From Turneriella parva DSM 21527 (GTDB lineage Bacteria > Spirochaetota > Leptospiria > Turneriellales > Turneriellaceae): a stretch of DNA of 64,000 nt. A model generated the notes under the pieces. That model did no database searches and was not told the origin of the DNA. It saw only the letters and a program-made list of their open reading frames with translations. How positions within the stretch are numbered: the first letter of the stretch is position 1; each line of letters starts with the position of its first letter. The stretch covers positions 2,046,001 through 2,110,000 of the forward strand of contig NC_018020.1 in assembly GCF_000266885.1 (NCBI RefSeq). Reading direction: 5' to 3'. A program made the position numbers and the translations under genes. Positions 24,758 through 34,327 of this stretch are shown one piece after another.

Positions 24758-25240
24758 ATGCGTGCAACGACATGGGCTATTCTGGTGTGCGTGGTTGCCA
24801 CGCTCTCACCCCTCATGGCAGCTTCGCATGCCAATCAGCCAGGGCATTTCGGGCTCGGTGGAATTCTCGGCGAACCCACGGGCGTCTCGGCGAAATATAC
24901 CCTCGACCGCCAGTTCGCAGTGCAGGGAGCGCTGGGTTTAAGTCTGGTCGAAAAGGGTGTTTGGCTCAGCACAGATTTTCTGATACATATACATAATGTT
25001 TTTGGCGACGGCGGCAAGCTGCCGCTCTATGTAGGCGGGGGCCTCGTTATTCAAGACAGAGGCGACAGAGGCAAAGACAAAGTGCGCGAAACATCGTTAG
25101 GCATTCGGGGGGTCGTGGGTGTCGAATACCTCGCACAAGACAGAATTTCGATATTCGGTGAAGCCTCGGCGCAGCCGTTCTTGTTTCCCTCATGGGGTTT
25201 AGGCATCAGCGTTGCCGCGGGCGCGCGCTATTGGTTTTGA
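24758..25240 (+). CDS. Small outer-membrane beta-barrel protein (DUF3996-like)
   Basis: The 160-residue protein has a signal peptide (about 1-24, cleavage after MAASHA) and an amphipathic beta-strand pattern ending in aromatic YWF, typical of an eight-stranded outer-membrane barrel. GHFGLGGILGEPTGVSAKYTLDRQFAVQGALG resembles the Borrelia BAPKO_0422 / DUF3996 family found in spirochaetes; the match is from memory. Function is unknown; some relatives bind host factors, which need not apply here. The 90 bp upstream begin at the IS30 right end, so the insertion may have changed its promoter. Confidence 0.75.
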   Translation: MRATTWAILVCVVATLSPLMAASHANQPGHFGLGGILGEPTGVSAKYTLDRQFAVQGALGLSLVEKGVWLSTDFLIHIHNVFGDGGKLPLYVGGGLVIQDRGDRGKDKVRETSLGIRGVVGVEYLAQDRISIFGEASAQPFLFPSWGLGISVAAGARYWF

Positions 25241-25303
25241 GTAACGGCTTGCCGGCAGCCCCCTTTCGGCTTGCCTGCGTGTCACGGCGCGGCTAATGGG
25301 AAT

Positions 25304-26938
25304 ATGCGCAAGATCTGGAAAAACGTCTATAACTGGGGCGACACAGAAAAGAAAATCGATTCGACGATAGAACACCACATTAATCATTTTAAGCATCTGC
25401 TCGGCATACAGGGCGAAGCCCGCGACCTGCCCCTCAACAGCAACGCGCAAGAAGAAGTCAAACTCGCCAAGAAGAGCCGCCTGACGCGCCAGGTGTTGCG
25501 AGATCTCATGCGGTTCGTCGGCAGCGATAACGTGCAGGTTGACGACTTTAGCCGCGCGCGCCACTCGTTCGGCAAATATTACGGCGATATCTTGCGCATG
25601 CGCATGGGTAAGTTTGCGAACGTGCCCGATGCAGTCGTCATGCCGCGCACCGAAGAAGATATCATCAAAGTCATCAACTATTGCAATCTGAAACGCATTG
25701 CGGTCGTCCCCTGGGGGGGAGGTACCTCGGTCACGCGGGCTTTGGAAGCAGAAAAAGGCGGCATCGCGCTCGACCTGACACGCAACTACAAAGACATTTT
25801 GTCGCTAAACGCCGAAGATTCGACAGTGACAGTCGAGGCAGGCATTCTCGGGCCCGAGCTCGAGCAATATCTTAACGAACGCGGTTATACCTGCGGGCAT
25901 TTTCCGCAGTCGTTTGAGTTTGCGACCGTCGGCGGATGGCTCGCCGCTCGCGGGGCCGGCCAGGCTTCGACGGGTTATGGCCGCATCGAAGACATGGTAG
26001 TCGGCTTTCGTGCGGTCACACCCGCAGGTCTCATTTCATGTGGCAACTACCCGGCTGCATCTGTCGGCGCCGACATACGCCACTTTCTCATGGGCAGCGA
26101 AGGCACGCTCGGGGTCATCACCAGAGTCACGCTGCGGGTGCGCCGATACAACGCCGCGAATGCTTCGCTCAAATCTTACATGTTTAAATCGTTTGAAGAA
26201 GCCGTAACGGCGATGCGTGAGATGATGCAGTCGCAGGTGATGCCTCCGCATTTTTTTCGCATCTCTGACCCTGAAGAAACTGAAATTGGTCTCGGCATGA
26301 AGGGCAAAGACAAGGGCATCACCGGCGCAGCGCTGAACATGCTCGGTTTCAGGCAGGGCGGTCGTTCGCTCATGTACGCCATTTTCGAAGGCGACCCGGC
26401 GCAGGTGAAGCTCGGCGTAAAAACGCTTGGGCGCATCGTGCGCAAACACCGCGGACTCTCGCTCGGCTCTTACGCCACACGCAAGTGGCTCGAACAGCGC
26501 TACTCGTCAGCCTATATGCGCGACCCGATGATGGATGCGGGCATTCGTATAGATACGCTCGAAACAGCAGTGCACTACTCGAACCTGACGCAGCTGTGGC
26601 AGGCAGTACGCGAATATATCAAGCGCGACGGGCAGACGCTCTGTCTCACCCATATTTCGCACACCTATGAAACGGGCGCCAATCTCTATTTTATTTTCGT
26701 TTCGCCGATGCTCGCGAAAGACGAGCTGGCGCAGTTCGAGAAGTTTCATCGCGGTATTGTGCAGGTTTTTGCGGCGAACGGCGGTACACTTTCGCACCAC
26801 CACGGCATCGGCCGTCTGGTCGCGCACCTGCTCGACCGTCAGCACTCACCCGCGACGCTGCAGGCCTGGCGCGCGGTGAAAAAGACGCTCGACCCCAAAG
26901 GTATCATGAATCCCGGAGCGCTGATTTTCAAGAAATAA
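25304..26938 (+). CDS. FAD-linked oxidase, alkyl-DHAP synthase-like
   Basis: The 544-residue protein is a VAO-family flavoprotein: a PCMH-type FAD-binding domain (about 90-270) with VVPWGGGTSVT, VTVEAGILGPELE, GGWLAARGAGQASTGYGRIEDMV and GSEGTLGVIT, and a C-terminal FAD-oxidase domain with GTLSHHHGIG. The order and the HHHGxG motif point to alkyldihydroxyacetonephosphate synthase, which makes ether lipids by swapping an acyl for an alkyl chain; other members are glycolate or D-lactate dehydrogenases, so substrate is uncertain. ATG at 25304 fits the family's N terminus better than 25271. It lies 3 bp upstream of the hybrid kinase gene. Confidence 0.85.
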   Translation: MRKIWKNVYNWGDTEKKIDSTIEHHINHFKHLLGIQGEARDLPLNSNAQEEVKLAKKSRLTRQVLRDLMRFVGSDNVQVDDFSRARHSFGKYYGDILRMRMGKFANVPDAVVMPRTEEDIIKVINYCNLKRIAVVPWGGGTSVTRALEAEKGGIALDLTRNYKDILSLNAEDSTVTVEAGILGPELEQYLNERGYTCGHFPQSFEFATVGGWLAARGAGQASTGYGRIEDMVVGFRAVTPAGLISCGNYPAASVGADIRHFLMGSEGTLGVITRVTLRVRRYNAANASLKSYMFKSFEEAVTAMREMMQSQVMPPHFFRISDPEETEIGLGMKGKDKGITGAALNMLGFRQGGRSLMYAIFEGDPAQVKLGVKTLGRIVRKHRGLSLGSYATRKWLEQRYSSAYMRDPMMDAGIRIDTLETAVHYSNLTQLWQAVREYIKRDGQTLCLTHISHTYETGANLYFIFVSPMLAKDELAQFEKFHRGIVQVFAANGGTLSHHHGIGRLVAHLLDRQHSPATLQAWRAVKKTLDPKGIMNPGALIFKK

Positions 26939-26941
26939 CCC

Positions 26942-28705
26942 ATGCAGGCGGTCATTCGGTTCTGGGCTTGGCTGGGTGACATTGGTCTTGGGCACGTGCC
27001 CGAAGGCGCGGCGCAGCCGCTGCTGCGCCTCTTTAACAGAATTGCGATCATTTCGGCCCTCACGGTCATTCTGCAGGCGTTCAGCTTCTATTCTCTCGGG
27101 TTAACCTATGTAGTCACCGTCAATGTCGCCGTTACACTCGCGTATCTGAGCCTGTTGATTCTGACTTACTTCGGCTCATTTCTGCTCGCGCGCGTCTTTT
27201 ACCTGATGATAGCCGCCTTTGCAATTTCGCACCACCACCTCTATTTCGGCTTTGCTTCAGGTTTCTGGATACTGCTCGTTAACCTGACGCAGGCCGCGTT
27301 CGTATTGTACCCGCAGCTGCGCATATCAAGACTTCTGCTTCTCTCGATCGCGATTGCCGCCTGTATCGTTTCGATCGTCGTGATGAGTTTTACCTGGGCG
27401 CCGCTTTACGATGCGATGACACCCGCTCTCGCGGCGAAATTCATGCGCGGCAATCTGGTGCGCGGGCCCGTGCTGCTCATGCTCGTGGCTTATTATCTCG
27501 TCTACGAGAACCGGCGAAACGAACAGGCTTTGCGCTTTACTGCGAATAAGGCAACCGAAGCCGGCAACGCCAAGTCGTTCTTTCTCTCTAACATGTCGCA
27601 TGAACTGCGCACCCCGATGAACGCGATCAAGGGGTTTGCCGAAATCTTGCTCGAGGCCACCAACGGCATCGCCGATGCGAAAGTACGCGAACAGTTTAAC
27701 GCCTACCTCAACCAGATTCGCATCTCTTCGGCGAGTCTCACCTCAATCATCGAGGATATTCTCGATTTTGCCCGCATCGAGACGAACCGAGTCACTCTGC
27801 GCAAAGTCGATTTCGATCTCGCTGAAATCACGCGCAACGTCATGCAAACTGCGCAGTTCTACGGCAACCGCAATAAAGAGGTTGAAGTCAAACTTGAGAT
27901 GGCAGATGATGTGCCCAGGCGCATTGCCGGTGACCCTTCACGCCTCAGCCAGGTGTTGCTGAACCTTGCGGGCAATGCGATGAAATTCACGCACCGTGGG
28001 TTTGTGCGCCTCAGGGTAACGCTGCTCGAAGAATCACCGACAGCCTATTGCATCAGTTTTGAAGTTGAAGATACCGGTATCGGAATTCCCGGCGAGAAGC
28101 TGCCGTTTCTCTTCGAGAGCTTTTCGCAGGTCTCGCGCGAGACTGCCGTGCGTTACGGTGGCACAGGTCTAGGGCTCGCGATCAGCCGTCACCTCGTCGA
28201 GATGCAGGGCGGCAAGATTGCAGTCATGAGCAGCCCCGGTAAAGGCTCAGTTTTCACGCTCACGATGTGGTTCGAAAAACCTGGTGAAGAACAAGAAGCC
28301 CAGCGCAAAGGCGGCCGCGACCTGAAAGGGGCGAACATTCTTGTTGCCGAAGATAACGAAGTGAATCAACTGCTCGTGCGCACGCTGCTCGAAGCCTGGA
28401 ACGCCAAAGTCGAAATTGTGGATAGCGGTCTCAACGCACTCGGGCGCGCACAAAAAGGCGGCTTTGACCTTATTCTCATGGATCTGCAGATGCCCTTCAT
28501 GGATGGAATCGAAGCGGCAGAAAATATTCGTGCGCTCGATGATCCGCAAAAAAGCCAGATACCGATCGTCGCGCTCACAGCCGACGTGCTGAGTGAAACC
28601 CGGCGCAAGGTGCTCGCAGCAGGCATGAACGACGTCGTCACAAAACCGATCAATCAGGCAGAACTCTACCAATCGCTGCGGCGCGCGCTACAAATTCCCG
28701 AGTGA
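26942..28705 (+). CDS. Membrane hybrid histidine kinase
   Basis: The 587-residue protein has six transmembrane segments in residues 30-185, then HisKA with SNMSHELRTPMNAIKGF (phospho-acceptor His220), a HATPase domain (about 320-435; DTGIGIPGEKLPFLFESF and GGTGLGLAIS) and a C-terminal receiver domain (about 463-580) with LVAEDNEVNQLL, ILMDLQMPFMDG (Asp514) and a final KPI motif. The architecture means autophosphorylation followed by intramolecular transfer; a downstream phosphotransfer protein is not encoded nearby. Its signal is unknown. It follows the flavoprotein gene by 3 bp, so they are probably cotranscribed. Confidence 0.95.
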   Translation: MQAVIRFWAWLGDIGLGHVPEGAAQPLLRLFNRIAIISALTVILQAFSFYSLGLTYVVTVNVAVTLAYLSLLILTYFGSFLLARVFYLMIAAFAISHHHLYFGFASGFWILLVNLTQAAFVLYPQLRISRLLLLSIAIAACIVSIVVMSFTWAPLYDAMTPALAAKFMRGNLVRGPVLLMLVAYYLVYENRRNEQALRFTANKATEAGNAKSFFLSNMSHELRTPMNAIKGFAEILLEATNGIADAKVREQFNAYLNQIRISSASLTSIIEDILDFARIETNRVTLRKVDFDLAEITRNVMQTAQFYGNRNKEVEVKLEMADDVPRRIAGDPSRLSQVLLNLAGNAMKFTHRGFVRLRVTLLEESPTAYCISFEVEDTGIGIPGEKLPFLFESFSQVSRETAVRYGGTGLGLAISRHLVEMQGGKIAVMSSPGKGSVFTLTMWFEKPGEEQEAQRKGGRDLKGANILVAEDNEVNQLLVRTLLEAWNAKVEIVDSGLNALGRAQKGGFDLILMDLQMPFMDGIEAAENIRALDDPQKSQIPIVALTADVLSETRRKVLAAGMNDVVTKPINQAELYQSLRRALQIPE

Positions 28706-28728
28706 GTAGCGCAGCGCGTCACCTGAAA

Positions 28729-29754
28729 CTATTCAGGCGTAACGGGCACCAGGTGTGCCGCGACGGCGCCATAGACCTGGTCAGCAGTGAGCTCGCGCCC
28801 GCAGCGAAAGTGCAGTTTCGGGCAGGCAGCGAGGCCCTTGTGGTTGCAGGGTCTGCAACTGATATTGCGCGCCGCGAGCACTTCAGCCGACCCACCTAAC
28901 GGATAAAAACCGAACTCTTCAACCGTACTCAGAAAAAGCGCGACAAGCGGGGTTTTTGCTGCCGAAAGCAGGTGCATGAGACCGCTGTCGTTGGCGACGA
29001 TGACCTTTACCCCGTCGGCGAGAGCCGCCATTTGCGTGACGCTCAGCTCGGCCTGCAAGAACATCATGCGCTTCGCATGCCGCTTGAGGTATGGGTGTTC
29101 TTTCAAGAACTGAAAAATTTCAGTCTCATCGGGGCCGCCCAACCAGACAATTCGCTGCGTCGGTAGTTTCTCAAGAATTTTCGAAGCAAGCGATGCAAAG
29201 TACTCAGCGGGCCAGCGTTTGGTCAGCCAACGCGCGCCGGGCGCGATGAGCGTCGCAGGTTCAGCGATAAACTTTTCGAGCGGCTTTGGCAGTTTTGTAC
29301 GCGACAGACTGACCGCCAGATCTGGCGGCTTTTCAACCAAACCCTCGAGTGACGCAAAATAACGATCGCTCACGCGCAGTTTTTCGGTGTAGCGGTTTTT
29401 CTTCAGCCACACGAGCAAGATGCGGTTGAGGTATGGTTTCTTGTAATGGCGCTTTTGATGCGCGCTGATCAAGAGCGAAAGTACACGTGACTTGAGGTTG
29501 CTCTGCAAATCGGCGATCAGATCGTAACGTGAGACATCCGCCAGTTTTTTTCTTATCTCAAACAGTGAGTCAGATTTCTGCCATTCAACGATGCGGTCGA
29601 CCTGCGGGCAGGCGGCTATAAAAGCCTTGTGTTGCGCCTTCACCAGAAAAGTGATTCGCGCGCCAGGGTATTGCTTTTTGAGAGCGGCGACCACCGGCGT
29701 CGTCAGCAAGATGTCGCCTATGGCGCTGAAGCGCATGACCAGAATTTCTTTCAA
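28729..29754 (-). CDS. Glycosyltransferase family 9 (heptosyltransferase-like)
   Basis: The 341-residue protein is a GT-B fold transferase of the ADP-heptose:LPS heptosyltransferase family. It opens with ILVMRFSAIGDILLTTPVVAALKKQYP and has IAPGARWLTKRWPAEYFASLA and VIVANDSGLMHLLSAAKTPLVALF in the nucleotide-binding half. It acts at the cytoplasmic face during LPS core assembly; the exact sugar is not clear. Its start overlaps the tmk stop by 4 bp (ATGA), so it is downstream in a tmk operon. Confidence 0.9.
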   Translation of the reverse strand: MKEILVMRFSAIGDILLTTPVVAALKKQYPGARITFLVKAQHKAFIAACPQVDRIVEWQKSDSLFEIRKKLADVSRYDLIADLQSNLKSRVLSLLISAHQKRHYKKPYLNRILLVWLKKNRYTEKLRVSDRYFASLEGLVEKPPDLAVSLSRTKLPKPLEKFIAEPATLIAPGARWLTKRWPAEYFASLASKILEKLPTQRIVWLGGPDETEIFQFLKEHPYLKRHAKRMMFLQAELSVTQMAALADGVKVIVANDSGLMHLLSAAKTPLVALFLSTVEEFGFYPLGGSAEVLAARNISCRPCNHKGLAACPKLHFRCGRELTADQVYGAVAAHLVPVTPE

Positions 29755-30380
29755 GCGGTGGCTCCTGATATTTTCGTAGCGAGCGAGTCAAAATCTTTGT
29801 CGGTGAGTTCGTGCGTAATTTCGTGCACGTCTATAGTCGGTGCAGTCTTCTGTATATAACCCATCGCCGCAGCGTAACGTGATGCAATGCCTGCAAGGCG
29901 CGCCTCGGTTTCGAAAACGTCACGCGCGCCGCGACCTGAAAGACGCCTCAAGGCAGTGGCAACCGGCAGGTTCAGATAAATGACGAGATCGGGCCTCAGA
30001 ATGCGCGTGTCGCCGAGATAATCTTGCATGATTTTCTGCGTTTCGTTGGTGTCAGCCGCCTGATAAGCACTGGTCGAAATAAAGTAACGATCAAGCAGTA
30101 CAATCGAGCCGGCTCTGATTGCGGGTTCTATCTGGTGCTTGATATCCCACAGGCGGTCGATGAGAAAGAGTTCGAGCAGGTCGCGGCTGATTTTAGCGTC
30201 GATGCTCTCGGCAGTGCGCAGAATGCGCCGAATTTCGCGGGAGGCATCTGTTTTCTCTGTCGGTTCGCGCAGTTGCGTCGTTTTATACCCCGCCGTGTTC
30301 AGCCTTTCAGCCACAGCCGTGATCGTGGTGCTCTTGCCGCTGCCGTCGATGCCTTCGAATACGATAAATTTGCCAGGCAT
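29751..30380 (-). CDS. tmk: Thymidylate kinase
   Basis: The 209-residue enzyme phosphorylates dTMP to dTDP. P-loop FEGIDGSGKSTT is at residues 8-19, and the DRY motif appears as DRYFISTSAYQ; the lid region near RRLSGRGARDVFETEARL is arginine-rich. ATG at 30380 gives the expected start directly before KFIVFEG. It is followed by the GT9 gene with a 4-bp overlap and is divergent from the acyl-CoA synthetase gene. Confidence 0.95.
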   Translation of the reverse strand: MPGKFIVFEGIDGSGKSTTITAVAERLNTAGYKTTQLREPTEKTDASREIRRILRTAESIDAKISRDLLELFLIDRLWDIKHQIEPAIRAGSIVLLDRYFISTSAYQAADTNETQKIMQDYLGDTRILRPDLVIYLNLPVATALRRLSGRGARDVFETEARLAGIASRYAAAMGYIQKTAPTIDVHEITHELTDKDFDSLATKISGATA

Positions 30381-30529
30381 GGAAAAACTCAGAAACCGGC
30401 GGCAAGATATTGAGCTGAAGCCGCCCTCTCGCGTTGCATGAACCTTCACTGATTATCGAATTGGCCGATACAGCAAAAAAGCGAATTGTCTTGCTTGGCT
30501 ATGCGCTCCACAAAAAAGAGGCGATGGCA

Positions 30530-32434
30530 ATGCTCAGCAGATACACGATGTATGAACTTCTCACGAAGTCAGTGGCTAAATACCAGAAAGAAATTGCGCA
30601 AATGTACCGCGCAGATAAGAACTCGCCCTATACCAAAGTGACCTTTCAAGAGTTCTTTGAAAAGGCGCGCGCGATCGGCCTGGGGCTCGACTCGATCGGG
30701 CTAAAGCGCGGCGACAAGGTGGGCTTTATTGCCGACGTCGGCCAGACCTGGTTGCCGGTCAGCATCGGTATCAATTCGATTGGCGGGGTTGACGTGCCAC
30801 GCGGTACCGATGCGACAGCTGCAGAGTTGACGTATATTTTTAAGCACGCCGATTGCCCGGTCATTATTCTCGACAACGAAAAGGTCTACCAGAGCATTGC
30901 GTCGAGCCTCAGCGCGTTTGAACACCTGAAGACGATAATTTTCGTCAATGGGGCAAAGCCGCAGGTGCCATCGAACATTACCGTATATTCACTCAATGAA
31001 ATCATTGAGAAAGGGAATGCGGCCCATGCTGCAAACCCAAGCCGGTTTGCCGATCTCGGTGGCCGCGTCGCTGAAGACGATCTCGTCACTATCATCTATA
31101 CCTCGGGCACAACGGGCAACCCAAAAGGTGTCATGCACACGCAGAAATCGCTCGCATGGGAAATCTGGCATGTCGCTGATGGTCTGCCCCTGATTTCAGG
31201 CGGGGTGACCATGGGCTTCTTGCCGCCTTGGCACGTCGCCGAGCGCCTGATTGAATCGGTTGCACTCACAAAAGGTGTCGCCATCGCATTCACGTCAGTC
31301 GCGACGCTTGCGAAAGACCTGCAAGAGGCGCGCCCGACCTTCTTGCTTTCTGTACCGCGCGTGTGGGAAAGTTTTTACAACAAGGTAATCGACGGTGTCA
31401 AAAAGGCATCGCCTGTTGCGCAGAAGATTTTCCATTTCGCGCGTTGGTCGGCGATGCATTTCTCTCTCGAGAAAGATATTCTATCGAACACCAAATACCG
31501 ACTCGAAAAGCCATCGATACTCTTTCACCTGTTTCGCCGCCCCGCAGCGCTCGTGAATCTGGTACTGCTCTTTATACCAAACCTGCTCGCGCAGGTAATT
31601 CTCGCCAAGGTGCGCAGGGGCCTCGGCGGGCGTGTGCAGTTTGCCCTTTCAGGTGCAGGAGCTTTACCTGAGCACATTGACCGTTTCTTCTATTCAATCG
31701 GCATCGCGATTGTTGAAACCTATGGCATGACAGAGACGGGCGGCGTTACCTGCCGCCGCACGTACCCGGCAACTGTGATCGGTACTGTCGGCAAACCGAT
31801 CAAGGGCACGCGCGTGAAGCTGCTCGATGATCACGGCAACGAAGTGACAAAACCCAATACGAAAGGCGTTTGCTGGCATACGGGCCCTCACATCATGAAG
31901 GGCTATTATAAAGAAGACCAGAAGACGAGCGAGGTGCTGAAAGACGGCTGGCTGAACTCGGGTGATATTCTCGTGTATACGGCGAACGGCGAACTCAAAT
32001 TCGCCGGCCGAGCCAAAGACACGATTGTGCTTTTCGGCGGTGAAAACGTCGAGCCGCAGCCGATTGAAGACACTTTGATACAGAGCGAATACATTCACCA
32101 AATCGTGGTCGTCGGCCAGGACAAAAAAACGCTGGGGGCACTGATCGTGCCCGCGAAAGAAGCTGTGCTAAAATATGCAGAAGAAAACAAACTGCAGCTA
32201 CCTGCCGAAATGCGCGATTGGCCGGTGAATGCCGATATTCAGAAACTGTTCAAGACCGAGATCAAAGAACGCGTTTCAGACAAAGCAGGCTTTAAGAACT
32301 TCGAAAAAGTGACCACGTTCACGGTGATACCCGACGAGTTTAAAGTCGGTGAAGAACTGACGCAGACTCTCAAAGTGCGCCGCAATGTGGTATTCGACAA
32401 ATACGCCAAACAAATCGAAGACATGTATAAATAG
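30530..32434 (+). CDS. Long-chain acyl-CoA synthetase (AMP-forming)
   Basis: The protein of about 634 residues is an adenylate-forming ligase that activates fatty acids to acyl-CoA. Motifs include IIYTSGTTGNPKGVMHT (P-loop), YGMTETGGVTCRR, GWLNSGDILVYTANGELKFAGRAKDTIVLFGGENVEPQPIE and a late KVRRN-type lysine region. It belongs to the FAA1/FadD15-like branch with a long linker rather than short FadD. ATG at 30530 is chosen because GAGG lies 8 bp upstream; an ATG two codons earlier and a longer frame from 30434 are alternatives. A 9-bp hairpin at 32435 follows its stop. Confidence 0.9.
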   Translation: MLSRYTMYELLTKSVAKYQKEIAQMYRADKNSPYTKVTFQEFFEKARAIGLGLDSIGLKRGDKVGFIADVGQTWLPVSIGINSIGGVDVPRGTDATAAELTYIFKHADCPVIILDNEKVYQSIASSLSAFEHLKTIIFVNGAKPQVPSNITVYSLNEIIEKGNAAHAANPSRFADLGGRVAEDDLVTIIYTSGTTGNPKGVMHTQKSLAWEIWHVADGLPLISGGVTMGFLPPWHVAERLIESVALTKGVAIAFTSVATLAKDLQEARPTFLLSVPRVWESFYNKVIDGVKKASPVAQKIFHFARWSAMHFSLEKDILSNTKYRLEKPSILFHLFRRPAALVNLVLLFIPNLLAQVILAKVRRGLGGRVQFALSGAGALPEHIDRFFYSIGIAIVETYGMTETGGVTCRRTYPATVIGTVGKPIKGTRVKLLDDHGNEVTKPNTKGVCWHTGPHIMKGYYKEDQKTSEVLKDGWLNSGDILVYTANGELKFAGRAKDTIVLFGGENVEPQPIEDTLIQSEYIHQIVVVGQDKKTLGALIVPAKEAVLKYAEENKLQLPAEMRDWPVNADIQKLFKTEIKERVSDKAGFKNFEKVTTFTVIPDEFKVGEELTQTLKVRRNVVFDKYAKQIEDMYK

Positions 32435-32455
32435 CTGAAAGCGCCGCGCTTTCAG
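32435..32455. terminator. Hairpin between convergent genes
   Basis: A 9-bp perfect stem CTGAAAGCG / CGCTTTCAG with a CCG loop begins right after the acyl-CoA synthetase stop and overlaps the last codons of the opposing GlmU-like gene. Position fits a shared terminator; U-tracts are absent. Confidence 0.5.
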
Positions 32456-33447
32456 CCGCGCGGCACCAGAGAGTTTAACAAGGCCTCAAGCGGCGGCGTT
32501 ACCGACCTGCCGCGCCGCTGCATCATGCGGTTAGCATCACGCAAGAACAGCTGGCCTTCGTATTTTTGGCCTTCGCCCCAGGTAAAGAGGGGCACGTAGC
32601 CCGACCAGTGCGCCTTACCGAAGAGGTTTGCCCCCAGGTCGATTATGGTTCCCGTGCCGATGAGGGTGCCAATCGCCGTCTTGGCATAGTCTCCGATGAT
32701 TGCACCAAACTTAATGGTGCCGGTTTCATAGCGTGTGCCGTTGAAAGTGAGCCTTACTTCGCCGTAGTTATTCTTCAGGTCTGAAGTTGTTGTCAGTGCC
32801 CCCAGGTTTACCCAGTCGCCGACGAGCGAATGGCCCAGAAAGCCGTCGTGGTGTTTGTTTGAAAAATCACCGATGATCGAGTCGGCAATCTCACCGCCGA
32901 GCCGGCAATTTTCACCGGCAATGCTGTTCGAAAAGCGGCAGCTGTCGAGCTGTGTTTTCTTGCCGATGTAGGCCGGCCCCTGAATGAGGCAAAAAGCGCC
33001 GATTCGCGCACCGGCGTCGACGACGACGGGCCCGCCTCTGGTATCGATGACTGCATGCCGCGATATGGCGGCTTCGGGATGAATGATTGCCCGGGCAGCA
33101 TTACCCTCAATCTGCAAGGTGTTTGGCTGCGCTGCAGAGAAATAGGCATCAAGCAGCGACAGATCGGCTTCAATCTGCTTGCCTATATTCGTGAGCAAGG
33201 CTGCAGGCCTGGCAGCGGTATGTTTCGTGTCACTAGAAATCCACCTCAGATTTGCGAGCGAAGCATCGAGCTGCGACAGAGCTGCGGTTTCGGGGTTTGA
33301 GCGGCCGGTGATTGCTTCGCTGCATGCTTTGCCCGTTCGTCTGGCCCTTTGCCATGGAGAATAAATGCCATCGCGCAGCAAGAACAGCGGCTTTAGCCGC
33401 AGCAGGGGCAACAGCGTCGGTTCGAAAATATCGAGCGCCGCATTCAT
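32452..33447 (-). CDS. GlmU-like left-handed beta-helix sugar-phosphate transferase
   Basis: The 331-residue protein starts with PLLRLKPLFLLRDGIYSPWQR, which fits the N-terminal region of the GlmU-like family known from Bacteroidetes, and from residue 120 has hexapeptide repeats of a left-handed beta helix (HPEAAISRHAVIDTRG..., IGTLIGTGTIIDLG). GALTTTSDLKNNYGEVRL is the typical UDP-sugar/acetyl-CoA site motif of these proteins. It lacks the classical GlmU pyrophosphorylase loop, so whether it makes UDP-GlcNAc alone or only acetylates is unclear. It is the last gene before the hairpin at 32435. Confidence 0.75.
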   Translation of the reverse strand: MNAALDIFEPTLLPLLRLKPLFLLRDGIYSPWQRARRTGKACSEAITGRSNPETAALSQLDASLANLRWISSDTKHTAARPAALLTNIGKQIEADLSLLDAYFSAAQPNTLQIEGNAARAIIHPEAAISRHAVIDTRGGPVVVDAGARIGAFCLIQGPAYIGKKTQLDSCRFSNSIAGENCRLGGEIADSIIGDFSNKHHDGFLGHSLVGDWVNLGALTTTSDLKNNYGEVRLTFNGTRYETGTIKFGAIIGDYAKTAIGTLIGTGTIIDLGANLFGKAHWSGYVPLFTWGEGQKYEGQLFLRDANRMMQRRGRSVTPPLEALLNSLVPRG

Positions 33448-33503
33448 GGTGAACTACAGTCTTTACCGGTCTCTGCGTGCTGCTTCAAAGTTACAATGCA
33501 CCT

Positions 33504-34292
33504 CTAGTGAATAGTACGCAGCAGGTCTTGAATCGGGTTAAAGTATGCAGCAAGGTTTTGGCCGGCGAAAAGGGCATGCGCGCCAATCATGATGAGAGAT
33601 GCGCCTACCGGAATCGTTAGGTTGTCATCGAGCAAACCTTCGTGGCTCACAAATTCAATGAGCAGAGCAGAGATTGCCCCGATGCACAGCGTCAGCCAGT
33701 TTTCAAGCCGAACGCCGTGAGTATCCCACAGAACAAAATCTGACGCTACGCCGGTCGCTGAAAGCAGCAACAGAAAAACCAGACCTGAGAAGAATGCACC
33801 GCCAATGCCGCCGAGTGTGCCCTGAAGGCTCTTGCCGTTGTAGAAGCGTATCGTACCATATTTGCCTCCGACGAGCGCAGCCGCCGGGTCACCGAACGTC
33901 AGAAACAGAATGGAGAGAATTGCGATATCGCGCGGAAAAAAACCCACAACAAGACAAAGCGCGAGAATATAAGGCACGCTGCCGTGCATCTTGTTGAGCT
34001 CTTTACCCTTGAGCATGGGGCCGGCAACCTTTACAAACAGGTCTTGCCATAGTTTAAAACGAAAGCGCAAGAACTCAATGACCAGAAAAAATATGGTGAT
34101 GACGCCGGTGATCCAAAAGATGAGGGAGCGCGTCGTCTCTTTGAACTGCCATGGGCTGACGGGGTCGAGCCAGGTGAAGAAATAGCCGACGGGAATCACG
34201 AGACCAATCAGGTGAAAAAGCTTGCGGGCATAGTTGAACTTGTCACCGGCCTGGTTATCTTTGCTAAAGAGTTTCTTTTGTTCGGCGGGCAT
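33504..34292 (-). CDS. Polyprenol/phytol/dolichol kinase-like membrane protein
   Basis: The 262-residue protein has about seven hydrophobic segments and the CTP-dependent lipid kinase signature: KFNYARKLFHLIGLVIP near the N terminus, then FGDPAAALVGGKYGTIRFYNGKSLQGTLGG in the middle. Family members (SEC59, DGK1, VTE5) phosphorylate dolichol, diacylglycerol or phytol with CTP. In bacteria the lipid is not settled; polyprenol or diacylglycerol is plausible. It lies 35 bp downstream of the STAS gene on the same strand. Confidence 0.82.
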   Translation of the reverse strand: MPAEQKKLFSKDNQAGDKFNYARKLFHLIGLVIPVGYFFTWLDPVSPWQFKETTRSLIFWITGVITIFFLVIEFLRFRFKLWQDLFVKVAGPMLKGKELNKMHGSVPYILALCLVVGFFPRDIAILSILFLTFGDPAAALVGGKYGTIRFYNGKSLQGTLGGIGGAFFSGLVFLLLLSATGVASDFVLWDTHGVRLENWLTLCIGAISALLIEFVSHEGLLDDNLTIPVGASLIMIGAHALFAGQNLAAYFNPIQDLLRTIH

Positions 34293-34327
34293 TGGGTTAC
34301 GCTCCGTTTTATTCAGCCGGCGACCTT

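Noticed and set aside
28722-28737. Short inverted repeat CCTGAA/TTCAGG between the hybrid kinase and GT9 genes as a terminator
   Set aside because: The 6-bp stem is too weak and has no U-tract to call with confidence.
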